Source: Methylobacterium marchantiae (GTDB taxonomy: Bacteria > Pseudomonadota > Alphaproteobacteria > Rhizobiales > Beijerinckiaceae). From it: a stretch of DNA of 64,000 nt. Location: NCBI RefSeq assembly GCF_022179405.1, contig NZ_BPQT01000030.1, forward strand, positions 16,283 to 80,282, in the 5' to 3' direction. Shown piece after piece: positions 27,322-37,600 of this stretch. The position numbers and the translations under genes are program-made. A model generated the notes under the pieces. That model saw only the letters and a program-made list of their open reading frames with translations, had not been told where the DNA came from and searched no databases. Each line of letters starts with the position of its first letter. The first letter of the stretch is position 1.

Positions 27322-28793
27322 GCGTGTCCGGCTCGACGCTCGGAGAGCTTTTTCCGGAAGCCGATCTCGGAACGGCGTCCGGTAGAACAATCGCGGGCAT
27401 CACCGCCGACAGCCGCCGGGTCGTTCCCGGCGGCGTCTTCGTCGCGGTGCCCGGCACCCGGGTGGACGGCAAGGTCTTCGCCGCGAAGGCTATCTCGGAT
27501 GGTGCCGTCGCCATCGTCGGCGCGGGACATCGTCCCGAAGACCTCCCGGCCGAAGCACTCTGGATCGCGACCGACGACGTGCGCCGTGCCTTGGCGCTGG
27601 CCGCCGCGCGTTTCTCCGGCCGCCAGCCTGCGACGGTGATCGCGGTGACCGGTACCAGCGGCAAGAGTTCGGTGGCCGATTTCGTCCGCCAGATCCTGTC
27701 GCGGCTCGGCCTCGCCTCGGCGAGCCTCGGCACCGTCGGCATCGTCACCGACCGCGGCGCCGAATACGGCTCCCTGACGACACCCGATCCGGTCTCGCTG
27801 CACGAGACCCTGGCCCGGCTCGCCGATGACGGTATCACCCATCTCGCCATGGAAGCCTCGTCTCACGGCATCGAGCAGCGCCGTCTCGACGGCGTGAGGC
27901 TCACTGTGGCCGGCTTCACCAATCTCGGCCGCGATCACCTCGATTATCACGCGACCATTGAGGAGTATCTCGAGGCCAAGCTGCGCCTGTTCACGACGCT
28001 TCTTCCGGAAGGGCGTCCTGCCATCGTAAATGCCGACGGACCGTATGCCGGGCGGGTGATCGAGGCCGCGCGCGAGGCCGGCCATATCGTCATGACGACC
28101 GGAGCCAAGGGCGACATGGTCCGGCTCGTCGATGCCCGCACCGAAGGCTTTTCGCAGTCCCTGACGATCCATGCCGGAGAAGGTGGTGCCACCCACCGCG
28201 TGAACGTCCCTCTCGTGGGCGCCTTCCAGGTCGAGAACGCGTTGCTCGCCGCCGGCCTCGTCGGTGCCGCCATCGGTCTTCATCGTATGGCGGAGATTCT
28301 CGCCGCCCTCGAACATCTCACCGGCGTGCCCGGCCGCATGGAGCGGATCGGCGAGGTCAACGGCGCCCTGTGCCTCGTGGACTACGCCCACAAGCCGGAG
28401 GCGCTGGCGAGCGTGCTCGACGCGCTGCGCCCCTTCGCGACGGGCCGCCTCGTCTGCGTGTTCGGCTGCGGCGGCGACCGCGACACCGGCAAGCGCCCGC
28501 TCATGGGCGCCATCGCCGCCGACAAGGCGGACGTGGTCATCGTCACCGACGACAACCCGCGCAGCGAGGACCCGGCGACGATCCGCGCCGCCATCCTCGC
28601 CGCCGCCCCCGGTGCCATCGAGATCGGCGACCGGGCCGAGGCGATCCGCCATGCCGTGCGCGGGCTCGCGCCCGGCGACGTGCTGGTGGTGGCCGGCAAG
28701 GGTCATGAAACCGGCCAGATCGTGGGCGCACAGGTACTCCCGTTCTCGGATCACGAGGTGGTCCGGTCTGCGATCGCGGAGGTGGGCGCGTGA
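27318..28793 (+). CDS. murE: UDP-MurNAc-L-Ala-D-Glu:meso-DAP ligase MurE
   Basis: A 491-residue Mur ligase. ADSRRVVPGGVF in the UDP-binding N-domain, ATP-binding GTSGKSSVADF, EASSHGIEQ, NLGRDHLDYH and DYAHKPEAL are all present. The DNPR motif (within DDNPRSEDP) marks specificity for meso-diaminopimelate, as expected for a Gram-negative. It adds the third residue of the stem peptide in the cytoplasm. Translationally coupled to ftsI by a four-base overlap; 49 bases precede murF. Confidence 0.96.
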   Translation: MSVSGSTLGELFPEADLGTASGRTIAGITADSRRVVPGGVFVAVPGTRVDGKVFAAKAISDGAVAIVGAGHRPEDLPAEALWIATDDVRRALALAAARFSGRQPATVIAVTGTSGKSSVADFVRQILSRLGLASASLGTVGIVTDRGAEYGSLTTPDPVSLHETLARLADDGITHLAMEASSHGIEQRRLDGVRLTVAGFTNLGRDHLDYHATIEEYLEAKLRLFTTLLPEGRPAIVNADGPYAGRVIEAAREAGHIVMTTGAKGDMVRLVDARTEGFSQSLTIHAGEGGATHRVNVPLVGAFQVENALLAAGLVGAAIGLHRMAEILAALEHLTGVPGRMERIGEVNGALCLVDYAHKPEALASVLDALRPFATGRLVCVFGCGGDRDTGKRPLMGAIAADKADVVIVTDDNPRSEDPATIRAAILAAAPGAIEIGDRAEAIRHAVRGLAPGDVLVVAGKGHETGQIVGAQVLPFSDHEVVRSAIAEVGA

Positions 28794-28842
28794 GATCGAC
28801 CGAGAGAGAAGCGCGCCTCCGCTCCCTGCATGAGTTCGACCG

Positions 28843-30303
28843 ATGATCCCCCTCTGGACCCGAGAGGCCCTCGAAGCCGCCACCGGCGGCTCCCTGCAGG
28901 GCAACCCGAAGCCGATCACCGGCGCCTCCATCGACACGCGCACGCTCCAGCCCGGCGACCTGTTCTTCGCCATTCGGGGCGATGCGCGGGACGGCCATGA
29001 TTTCGTCCGCGATGCGTTGGCCAGAGGTGCCGGCGCGGCCGTGGTCGCGACCGACCGGGCGGAGGAATTCGCCGGGGCAGGGGGGTTGCTCGCCGTATCG
29101 GGCGGCACCGACGACCCGGTCCTCGACGCGATGCGGGCGCTCGGTACAGCCTCCCGCCGGCGGACGAAGGCCGGCATCGTCGCGGTGACCGGCTCGGTCG
29201 GCAAGACCGGCACCAAGGAGGCCCTGCGTCACGTCCTGTCGGCACAGGGCGAGACCCACGCCTCCATCGCCTCCTACAACAACCATTGGGGCGTGCCGCT
29301 CACCCTGGCGCGGATGCCCGCGACGAGCCGCTACGGCGTGTTCGAGATCGGCATGAACCACCCCCGCGAGATCGTGCCGCTGACCGCAATGGTCCGTCCC
29401 GACATCGCGCTCATAACCACGGTGGAGCCGGTCCATATCGAGCATTTCGCCTCGCTGTCGGCCATCGCGGACGCCAAGGGCGAAATCTTTTCGGGGTTGA
29501 GCGCCGGCGGAACGGCGATCATCAACCGTGACAATTCGAGCTATGCACGCCTGCTCGCCCATGCCCAGGCCTCGAAGGCCGGCCGGGTCGTCACATTCGG
29601 CGAGCATCCGGAGGCCGATGTCAGGGCGCTGCGCATCGTCATGCGGCCCGATCTCTCGGTGGTGGATGCGGTGGTGATGGGCATCCCCGTCACCTACCAG
29701 CTCGGTACGCCGGGCCGGCACACGGCGATGAATTCGCTCGGCGTGATGGCGGTGGTCCACGCGCTCGGCGCCGACCTTGCCCGCGCCGCCCTGTCGCTCG
29801 CCGCGCTGAAGCCGCCGGTGGGACGCGGAGAGCGCACGGCGCTGAAGCTCACGGATGGAGAGGCCTTCCTGGTCGACGAGAGCTACAACGCCAATCCGGC
29901 CTCCGTGCGCGCGGCCCTGGCGACCCTGTCCGGTATCGAGACCGGAAGCCGCGGGCGCCGCATCGCCGTCCTCGGCGACATGCTCGAACTCGGAGCGGCG
30001 GCGGAAGAGCACCATCGCGCCCTCGCTTCCGCGGTGGAGGACGCCAGGGTCGATCTCGTCTTCACGGCGGGTCCGATGATGCGCCATCTGTTCGAGGCGC
30101 TGCCGATGAGTCGGCGCGGCGTCTCGGCGGGCATCTCGACGGATCTCGTCGATCCGCTGCTCGGCGCCCTGCGGCCCGGCGACGCCATCATGGTCAAGGG
30201 CTCGAACAGCATCCGCATGGGTCGGATTGTCGAAGCCCTCAAAGCCCGCTACGCGGGCGCCGTGGACCGCGCCGAGTCGGCGCAGGCCGCGATCCGCCAA
30301 TAG
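28843..30303 (+). CDS. murF: UDP-MurNAc-tripeptide:D-Ala-D-Ala ligase MurF
   Basis: A 486-residue Mur ligase. N-domain SIDTRTLQPGDLFFAI, ATP-binding GSVGKTGTKEAL, NHWGVPLTL, EIGMNHPREI, DESYNANPASVRAAL and LGDMLELG are typical MurF blocks. It finishes the cytoplasmic UDP-MurNAc-pentapeptide. The Ala/Glu/Arg C-terminal extension after residue 465 is variable in the family. 128 bases separate it from mraY. Confidence 0.96.
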   Translation: MIPLWTREALEAATGGSLQGNPKPITGASIDTRTLQPGDLFFAIRGDARDGHDFVRDALARGAGAAVVATDRAEEFAGAGGLLAVSGGTDDPVLDAMRALGTASRRRTKAGIVAVTGSVGKTGTKEALRHVLSAQGETHASIASYNNHWGVPLTLARMPATSRYGVFEIGMNHPREIVPLTAMVRPDIALITTVEPVHIEHFASLSAIADAKGEIFSGLSAGGTAIINRDNSSYARLLAHAQASKAGRVVTFGEHPEADVRALRIVMRPDLSVVDAVVMGIPVTYQLGTPGRHTAMNSLGVMAVVHALGADLARAALSLAALKPPVGRGERTALKLTDGEAFLVDESYNANPASVRAALATLSGIETGSRGRRIAVLGDMLELGAAAEEHHRALASAVEDARVDLVFTAGPMMRHLFEALPMSRRGVSAGISTDLVDPLLGALRPGDAIMVKGSNSIRMGRIVEALKARYAGAVDRAESAQAAIRQ

Positions 30304-30431
30304 ACCTCCGTGTCAGTCCCGGTCCAGGCCGGGATCGCCCGCAAGCCGGGCGGCGCGGCGGGGATGGAAAGGCGCGCGGCCTCCTCCAGCCCCGATGATC
30401 CATCGTCAGACAAACCGCGACCGGGTGCTGG

Positions 30432-31514
30432 ATGCTGTATCTCCTGTCGGACCTGAGTGGCACGCTCTCGCCCCTCAACGTCTTTCGCTACATCACCTTC
30501 CGCACCGGCGGCGCGCTGTTCACGGCGGGCCTGTTCGTGTTCTGGTTCGGGCCGCTGATCATCTCGCTGCTGCGCCTGCGTCAAGGCAAGGGCCAGCCGA
30601 TCCGCGATGACGGCCCGCAGACCCACCTGACCAAGCGCGGAACGCCGACCATGGGCGGGCTGATGATCCTGGCCGGCGCCATCGTGGCGATCCTGCTCTG
30701 GGCGAATCCCCGCAACCACTATGTCTGGATCACCCTGATGGTGACCCTGGGCTTCGGCGCCATCGGGTTCTACGACGATTACCTCAAGGTGACGAAGCAG
30801 TCGCACAAGGGTTTCTCGGGCAAGTTCCGCCTCGGCCTCGAGGCGCTGATCGCGATCACGGCCTGCTACGCGATCTCGTATTTCTCGCCTTCTTCCCTGC
30901 AGAACCAGCTCGCCTTCCCGGTGTTCAAGGACGCGCTCCTGAATCTCGGGTGGTTCTACGTGCTGTTCGCCGGTTTCGTCATCGTCGGCGCCGGCAATGC
31001 CGTGAACATCACAGACGGGCTCGACGGCCTCGCCATCGTGCCGGTGATGATCGCCTGCGGCACCTTCGGCGTCATCGCCTACCTCGTCGGCAACGTCTTC
31101 ACCGCCGGCTACCTCCAGGTGAACTACGTCCGCGACACCGGCGAACTCGCCGTCGTTTGCGGCGCGGTGATCGGGGCGGGCCTCGGCTTCCTGTGGTTCA
31201 ACGCGCCCCCGGCCCAGATCTTCATGGGCGATACCGGCTCCCTGGCGCTCGGCGGACTGCTCGGCACCGTGGCGGTCGCCACCAAGCACGAGATCGTCCT
31301 CGCCATCGTCGGCGGCCTGTTCGTCCTGGAGATCATGTCGGTGATCATCCAGGTCGCCTCGTTCAAGCTCACGGGCAAGCGCGTCTTCCGCATGGCGCCG
31401 ATCCATCACCATTTCGAGCAGAAGGGCTGGAAGGAGCCGCAGGTCGTGATCCGGTTCTGGATCATCGCCGTGATCCTGGCGCTCGCCGGCCTCGCCACCT
31501 TGAAGCTGCGCTGA
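30432..31514 (+). CDS. mraY: Phospho-MurNAc-pentapeptide transferase MraY
   Basis: A 360-residue integral membrane enzyme of ten helices. Conserved loops: [36 protein letters not shown] (catalytic/Mg aspartates), [12 protein letters not shown] and [15 protein letters not shown]. It transfers phospho-MurNAc-pentapeptide to undecaprenyl phosphate (lipid I). Followed by a 120-base palindromic element before murD. Confidence 0.97.
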   Translation: MLYLLSDLSGTLSPLNVFRYITFRTGGALFTAGLFVFWFGPLIISLLRLRQGKGQPIRDDGPQTHLTKRGTPTMGGLMILAGAIVAILLWANPRNHYVWITLMVTLGFGAIGFYDDYLKVTKQSHKGFSGKFRLGLEALIAITACYAISYFSPSSLQNQLAFPVFKDALLNLGWFYVLFAGFVIVGAGNAVNITDGLDGLAIVPVMIACGTFGVIAYLVGNVFTAGYLQVNYVRDTGELAVVCGAVIGAGLGFLWFNAPPAQIFMGDTGSLALGGLLGTVAVATKHEIVLAIVGGLFVLEIMSVIIQVASFKLTGKRVFRMAPIHHHFEQKGWKEPQVVIRFWIIAVILALAGLATLKLR

Positions 31515-31558
31515 GCGTGGTATGAGGACGTGCCGCGCCGTTCGTCCTTCCGACCGAC

Positions 31559-31678
31559 CCACCTCATCCCGAGGCGCCGCAGCGTAGCGGAGGCCTCGAA
31601 GCAGCCTGCCAGTCTTCGCTGCGATGGCTGAATTCCTCCTTCGAGGCCCGCTGAAGCGGGCGCCTCGGGATGAGGTGG
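31559..31678. repeat. Nested palindromic element between mraY and murD
   Basis: Perfect 20-base outer arms (31559-31578 and 31659-31678; core ACCTCATCCCGAGGCGCC) and perfect 10-base inner arms GGCCTCGAAG (31592-31601) and CTTCGAGGCC (31639-31648). It is homologous to the element at 48300-48415, sharing GCCGCAGCGTAGCGGAGGCC. It would fold into a long hairpin in the polycistronic dcw mRNA. No open reading frame or terminal target duplication is evident. Confidence 0.9.
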
Positions 31679-31721
31679 AGGGAAGGATGGACGATCAGCG
31701 CCCGATGAGCTCGAGATTCGC

Positions 31722-33077
31722 ATGACCCCTGCCACCACCTTTGCCGGCCGCAAGGTCGCCCTGTTCGGCCTCGGCGGCTCCGGCCTCGCCACTTCGCTCT
31801 CGCTCCAGGCAGGCGGCGCCCAGGTGATCGCCTGCGACGACAACCCCGCCAGCATGGCGCGGGCGCAGGAAAGGGGCATCGCCACCGCGGACCTGCGCGG
31901 CGCCGACTGGTCCGGCTTCTCCGCTCTGATCCTGGCACCCGGCGTGCCGCTCACTCATCCTGCGCCGCACTGGACCGTAGACCTCGCCAAGGCGGCGGGA
32001 ATCGAGATCATCGGCGACGTCGAGCTGTTCTGCCGCGAGCGGGCGAAGACCGCCCCCGAGGCCCCTTTCGTCGCCATCACCGGCACCAACGGCAAGTCCA
32101 CCACCACGGCGCTGATCGCCCATATCCTCGCGCAGGCTGGCCGCGACGTGCAGATGGGCGGCAATATCGGTACCGCGATCCTGTCGCTGGAGCCGCCATC
32201 AGCGGACCGCGTCCACGTGATCGAGCTGTCGTCGTTCCAGATCGACCTGACGCCGTCGCTGGCGCCGAGCATCGGCGTGCTCCTCAACATCACGCCGGAC
32301 CATCTCGACCGGCACGGCACGATGGAGAACTACGCGGCGATCAAGGAGCGGCTGATCCAGGGTTCGGCTCTCGCCGTGATCGGGGTCGATGACGAGCCGA
32401 GCCGTACCATCGCCGCCCGGCATATGGGTCCCCTCGTGCGCGTCGGTGTCGCCACGCAGGATGCGGACGGGCTCACCGTCCGCGATGCGACCGTCAGGGG
32501 ACGGTCCGGGGAGGCCATCGCCGATGTTTTCGGTATCGGCTCGCTGCGAGGCGCGCATAACTGGCAGAACGCCGCCATCGCCATCGCCGTGGCTCAAGCC
32601 CTCGACGTCACCGAAGCGCAGAGCGATGCCGGACTGAGGACGTTCCCCGGCCTGCCGCACCGGATGGAAGAAGTCGGTCGGCGCGGCCGCGTCCTGTTCG
32701 TCAACGATTCCAAGGCGACCAACGCCGATTCCACCGAGAAGGCGCTCACCGCCTTCCACGACGTCCACTGGATCCTCGGCGGCAAGCCGAAGGAGGGCGG
32801 GATCGAGATGCTGGAGCCGCTCTTCGGCCGGGTCGCCCATGCCTACCTGATCGGCGCGGCGAGCGACGCCTTCGCGCAGACCCTCGCAGGCAAGGTCGCC
32901 CATACCCGCTGCGGCACCCTCGACGTCGCGACGCACGAGGCCGCGAAGGCCGCGGCTCTGTCGGATGCGCCGGAGCCCGTGGTGCTGCTCTCCCCGGCCT
33001 GCGCCTCCTACGATCAGTTCAAGAGCTTCGAGGATCGCGGCGACCAGTTCCGGGCACTCGTGCGCGGCCTGACCTGA
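31722..33077 (+). CDS. murD: UDP-MurNAc-L-Ala:D-Glu ligase MurD
   Basis: A 451-residue Mur ligase. N-terminal Rossmann [17 protein letters not shown]-binding [40 protein letters not shown] and [15 protein letters not shown] fit MurD well. It adds D-glutamate to UDP-MurNAc-L-Ala. In most bacteria ftsW and murG follow; here an O-antigen-ligase-like gene follows after 106 bases, so the cluster is broken at this point. Confidence 0.96.
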   Translation: MTPATTFAGRKVALFGLGGSGLATSLSLQAGGAQVIACDDNPASMARAQERGIATADLRGADWSGFSALILAPGVPLTHPAPHWTVDLAKAAGIEIIGDVELFCRERAKTAPEAPFVAITGTNGKSTTTALIAHILAQAGRDVQMGGNIGTAILSLEPPSADRVHVIELSSFQIDLTPSLAPSIGVLLNITPDHLDRHGTMENYAAIKERLIQGSALAVIGVDDEPSRTIAARHMGPLVRVGVATQDADGLTVRDATVRGRSGEAIADVFGIGSLRGAHNWQNAAIAIAVAQALDVTEAQSDAGLRTFPGLPHRMEEVGRRGRVLFVNDSKATNADSTEKALTAFHDVHWILGGKPKEGGIEMLEPLFGRVAHAYLIGAASDAFAQTLAGKVAHTRCGTLDVATHEAAKAAALSDAPEPVVLLSPACASYDQFKSFEDRGDQFRALVRGLT

Positions 33078-33183
33078 GACAAATCCGCGTTTAGGACTTC
33101 GCGAAATCTCAATCAATACCGCGCTTTGTTGATGGCTGAGGCGGTCCGTCGATCGCCTTCCTCCGGGGATTGGCGCAGAGCGC

Positions 33184-34446
33184 ATGAATTCCATCACCGA
33201 AGGTCCTGGATCGCGTTGGCGCGCTGGGGCCTGGTCGAACGTTCAAGCCATTGGTGTGCTTCGCGGTTTCGCGAGCCTGCTGCATGCGGCATTCATCTTC
33301 TTTGCCTGTTTCGCCTTCAGCGCCGCATCGCCCTACGACATCATCGCGATCCCGACGATCCTGCTCTGGCTCTGCCTCGGCATCCGGCTTTATCGAGGCG
33401 CCCTCCCTCTGGCAGTTCTGCTCGTCTTCTATATCGGCACCATCGTCGTCGCTCTCATGCCGTATCTCGGCGAGCCGGACCCGGTGGCCTGGACGATTCA
33501 GCTCGCCTATCTCGCCATCACCGCGATCTTCTTCTCGATGCTCTATGCCGACCATTCGCGGGAGCGGGTCGAGCTTGCCCTCAAGGCCTATCTCGCGAGC
33601 TGCCTCTTCAGCGCCTCCCTCGGGATCGTCGGCTATGCCGGGCTGACCGGCTCGGACGAACTGTTCGCACGGTGGGGCCGTGCGGCGGGAAGCTTTCAGG
33701 ACCCCAATGTCTTCGGATCGTTCCTGACCCTCGGCGTCCTGTATCTCCTGCACGGTCTCCTCCTCGGAACGTCGCGCCGGCCTTTGTTCGCCTTCCTCGC
33801 TTTGCTGTTCCTGCTCGTCGGAATTCTGCTGTCGTTCTCACGCGGTTCGTGGGGCGGCTCGATGATGGCCATCGTCGTCATGGTGTCGGCGATCTACAGG
33901 ACGAGCACGTCTCGGACCTTGCGCCGCCGCATCGTGTCCTTAAGCCTCCTGGCAGGGCTCGGAGGCGCCGTCGCCATCGGCGGCGTGCTCTCCATCGGAA
34001 CCATCGGCGAGACCTTCTCCCAGCGAGCCTCGGTGACTCAGGACTACGACGAGGGCGAGACCGGACGCTTCGGGAACCAGCTTCGCGGCCTCGGGCAGCT
34101 GATCGAGGAGCCCATGGGGATGGGGCCTTTGCGCTGGCGGCGGACCTTCGGTTTGGAGCCGCACAATTCCTACATCGGCAGTTTCGCCAATGGCGGCTGG
34201 ATCGGTGGCATCACCTTCATCTGCCTCGTTCTAGCGACGGCCTTCGTCGGCTTCCGGCTGATGTTCCATGCCTCGCCATTCCAGCGTCATGCCCAGATCG
34301 TCTTTCCCGCATTGCTGATGTTCTTCTTCCAGGCGGTTCAGATCGACATCGAGAAGTGGCGGCACGTCTACATGATGCTCGGCATGGTCTGGGGGCTGGA
34401 GGCGGCGCGCATCCGCTGGATGGCACACCGGTTGCAGACCGATTGA
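33184..34446 (+). CDS. O-antigen ligase/Wzy-family membrane protein
   Basis: A 420-residue protein with about ten to twelve hydrophobic helices and a long periplasmic loop (about residues 275-340). The loop region contains the Wzy_C-type signatures GSFQDPNVFGSFL, SFSRGSWGG and EEPMGMGP followed by EPHNSYIGSFANGGWIGG, including the His typical of O-antigen ligases and polymerases. It probably ligates or polymerises surface polysaccharide on an undecaprenyl carrier. It uses the lipid carrier shared with MraY but has no other recognisable polysaccharide genes nearby. It could act on LPS, exopolysaccharide or another glycan. Confidence 0.85.
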   Translation: MNSITEGPGSRWRAGAWSNVQAIGVLRGFASLLHAAFIFFACFAFSAASPYDIIAIPTILLWLCLGIRLYRGALPLAVLLVFYIGTIVVALMPYLGEPDPVAWTIQLAYLAITAIFFSMLYADHSRERVELALKAYLASCLFSASLGIVGYAGLTGSDELFARWGRAAGSFQDPNVFGSFLTLGVLYLLHGLLLGTSRRPLFAFLALLFLLVGILLSFSRGSWGGSMMAIVVMVSAIYRTSTSRTLRRRIVSLSLLAGLGGAVAIGGVLSIGTIGETFSQRASVTQDYDEGETGRFGNQLRGLGQLIEEPMGMGPLRWRRTFGLEPHNSYIGSFANGGWIGGITFICLVLATAFVGFRLMFHASPFQRHAQIVFPALLMFFFQAVQIDIEKWRHVYMMLGMVWGLEAARIRWMAHRLQTD

Positions 34447-34474
34447 AGGCGGATCGTTTTGAAGGCGGATCGTT
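34443..34474. repeat. 16-bp perfect tandem repeat across the stop of the O-antigen ligase gene
   Basis: Two exact adjacent copies of TTGAAGGCGGATCGTT (34443-34458 and 34459-34474); the first contains the stop codon. A degenerate Gly-rich-like sequence follows (about 34475-34500). Copy-number slippage would not change the protein because the stop lies in the first unit. Confidence 0.8.
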
Positions 34475-34676
34475 GAGGGCAGGTTGATCGAGGGCGGGTT
34501 TGGCACGTTCGCAGTGTTCGGGAAGCCTCACCTGCCGAGGGATCATGCCCGGAGGGTCGGCCCGAGGTTGAACGAACCGGCAAAAGCCGGTCCGATAAAG
34601 CGGATGTTATCCTGCCGGTCGATACCGATACCGCGTAAGGCTGCCACCGCCCTTCAACGAGGCCCGATCCTTGACC

Positions 34677-37600
34677 ATGCCGTCCCTTGAGGCCGAGCGC
34701 GTCGCCGCGCTTCACGATCTCGGCATTCTCGATACGCCGCCCGAAGAGCATTTCGAGGCGGTGTCGCGCACGGCCAAGCGTCTCTTCGGCGTGGAGAAGG
34801 CCTATGTCGCCTTTATCGATTCGGAGCGGCAGTGGATCAAGTCGGAATGCGACCTCGCCGGAAAGGAGATGCCCCGCCAGCAATCCTTCTGTCACCACAC
34901 CATCGCCGGCGGCGACATCCTCGTGGTTCCGGACGCGCGTCTCGATCCTCGCTTTGCCGCAAATCCCCTGGTCACCGCTGCGGACCCGGTCGTGTTCTAT
35001 GCCGGTGCCCCGCTCTGCCTCGAATCGGGTCACCGCGTCGGCTCGTTCTGCCTGATTTCCGCGAAGCCGCGCTCCTTCAGCGCGGAGGACGCCGCCGCCC
35101 TGAAGGACCTCGCCGCCACGGTCACCGCCCATCTGCGTCTCGCCGATGCCCATGTCCGACTGGTTCGCGAGGCCGAGGAGCGGGCGATTCACGAGGCGAT
35201 GATCGCTAACCAGCGGGACGTCCTGCAGCAGCGCCAGGCCGCCCTGGCGAGCGCGCATCATCTGCTCGCCATGGCCGAGGAAGTCGCCGGGGTCGGTCAT
35301 TGGCGCGTCGGGCTCGCCGATGGTCAGACCGTCTGGTCGGCCGGGATCTACATGATCGCGGGGCTCGACCCGGCGGGCCCCTCGCCGACCCTCGACGGAG
35401 CGATCGCCCTGTATCACCCCGACGATCGCGACGCCGTCCGCCGCAGCATCGCGGACGCGCTGACGCGCAAGGGTGATTTCGCCTTCGAGGCGAGGATGAT
35501 GCGCTCCGACGGGCAGGCCCGCATCATCGTCGTCCGCGGCATCTGCGAACTCGATGCCGAGGGCGAAGCGGTCACTCTGTTCGGTACGGTCGTGGACATG
35601 ACGGATGCCCGCCAGTCCGATGCCGCCCTGCTGGAACGGACCAGCCAGTTCCGTCGTCTGGTCGACGCGGTCAGCGATTGCGCCTTCGTCACCCTCGACC
35701 GGACCGGTCACGTCTCCAACTGGAACAGCGGAGCCGAGCGCATCACGGGCTACAGCGCGAGCGAGGCCATCGGCCGCCATGTCTCGCGGTTCTATACGCG
35801 CGCCGGCCTCGATGCCCACGCTCCCCGCATCGCCCTCGCCACGGCGGCGTTCGAAGGGCGCCTGAAGTTCGAGTGCTGGCGGGTTCGCCGCGACGGTTCC
35901 GAGTTCTTCGCGAGCGTCGCGATCGACGCCATTCGCGACGAGGCCGGAATCGTCATCGGCTATGCCGAGATCACCCGCGACATCACCGAGCGCCGTGCGG
36001 CGGAGCTCGAACTGAAGCGGAGCGAAGACCGCTACCGGACCCTGTCGGAAGCCTTGCCCGTCCTGGTCTGGACGACCCGTCCTCCGGGAGGCATCGCGAC
36101 CTACGTGAACCCGGCCTTCACCGCCTTCTATGGCGATATCGGTCCCGAGCGCGTCGAGCGCACGATGCGCAACCATCCCGAGGACGCCCAGCGCATGGAA
36201 TTCGCTTGGCGAGATGCCCATAACAACGGTCGTACCTTTACGGTCGAGGGACGTCTGCGCCGCCACGACGGCGTCTATCGCTGGCACAAGATCGTGATGA
36301 TCCCGATCCCGGCCCATGACGACCGGGCGGCGGATGCCGGAGAATGGCTCGGCACCGCCCTCGACATCGATGACATCATCACCGCCCGTCAGCGGCTGGA
36401 AGAGACCACGGACCTGCTGCGCATTGCGCAGAAGGCCGCCGATGCGGGCACCTGGGACCTCGACCTCTGGACGGACGTCATCACGCTCGGTCCGAAGGCG
36501 GTCGGCCTGTTCGGCCTCACCGGCGAGAGCGCGCGTGCCATGCCGGTGCAGGATTGGGCCCGCGTCGTTCATCGCGACGATATCGAGGCCGTCCGGGGAG
36601 AGGCGCTGCGCGCGATCCAGAGCCGAACCAACTACGCCGCCGAATACCGCATCCTCGTGGATTCCGAGGAACGTTGGATATCCACCCGCGGACGCGTGCT
36701 CTACGACGCCGCCAGCGTCCCCTATCGCATGGTCGGCCTGCATTTCGACATTACCGAACGGAAGGCGGTGGAGGCCGCGCTGCGGGCGGCGACGGCCGAG
36801 GCCGAGCGTGCGAGCGCGGCCAAGAGCGATTTCCTCGCGGCCATGAGCCATGAGATCCGCACGCCGCTCAACAGCATCCTCGGCTATGCCGACCTGCTGC
36901 TGGAGGAGCCGAGCCGGACACCGGAGGACAGGCGCCGCCTCGAACTCATCCAGGGATCGGGCACCGCACTTCTCACCGTCGTCAACGACGTCCTCGACTT
37001 CTCGAAGATTGAGGCCGGCCAGTTCACCCTCGAACTCCTGTCCTTCCCCCTGCGCGACCTGATCGAGAACACCGTGGATATTGTTCGCGGCAGCGCCCTC
37101 AAGAGTCCGGTGACGATCCTGTCGCGGCTCGACCCCGCGCTGCCCGCTTTCGCGACGGGCGACGCAAATCGGCTCAGGCAGGTTCTACTCAACCTCCTCA
37201 ACAACGCGGTCAAGTTCACTCCGGCCGGGTCGGTCAGCCTCAACGTCACCCTGTGCGGCGAGGACGCGGCCGGCTCCGTGCTGCGCTTCGAGGTGGTGGA
37301 TACCGGGATCGGGATCTCGGCGGATCAGCAGGAGCGCCTGTTCCAGCGCTTCAGCCAGGTCGATTCCTCCATCAGCCGCCGTTTCGGCGGCACCGGCCTG
37401 GGCCTCGCGATCTGCCGGCGCCTCGTCTCGATGATGGGCGGGACGATCGGGGTCACGAGCAGCCCCGGCGAGGGATCGACCTTCTGGTTCATGCTCACGC
37501 TGCCGTGTGCCGAGACGAAGGCGGGTCATGTACGGGCCGAGCCCCGCCCATCGGCGGCAGCGTCCGTCATGGATGACGCCGGGCCGAGGCCGGCGCGGAT

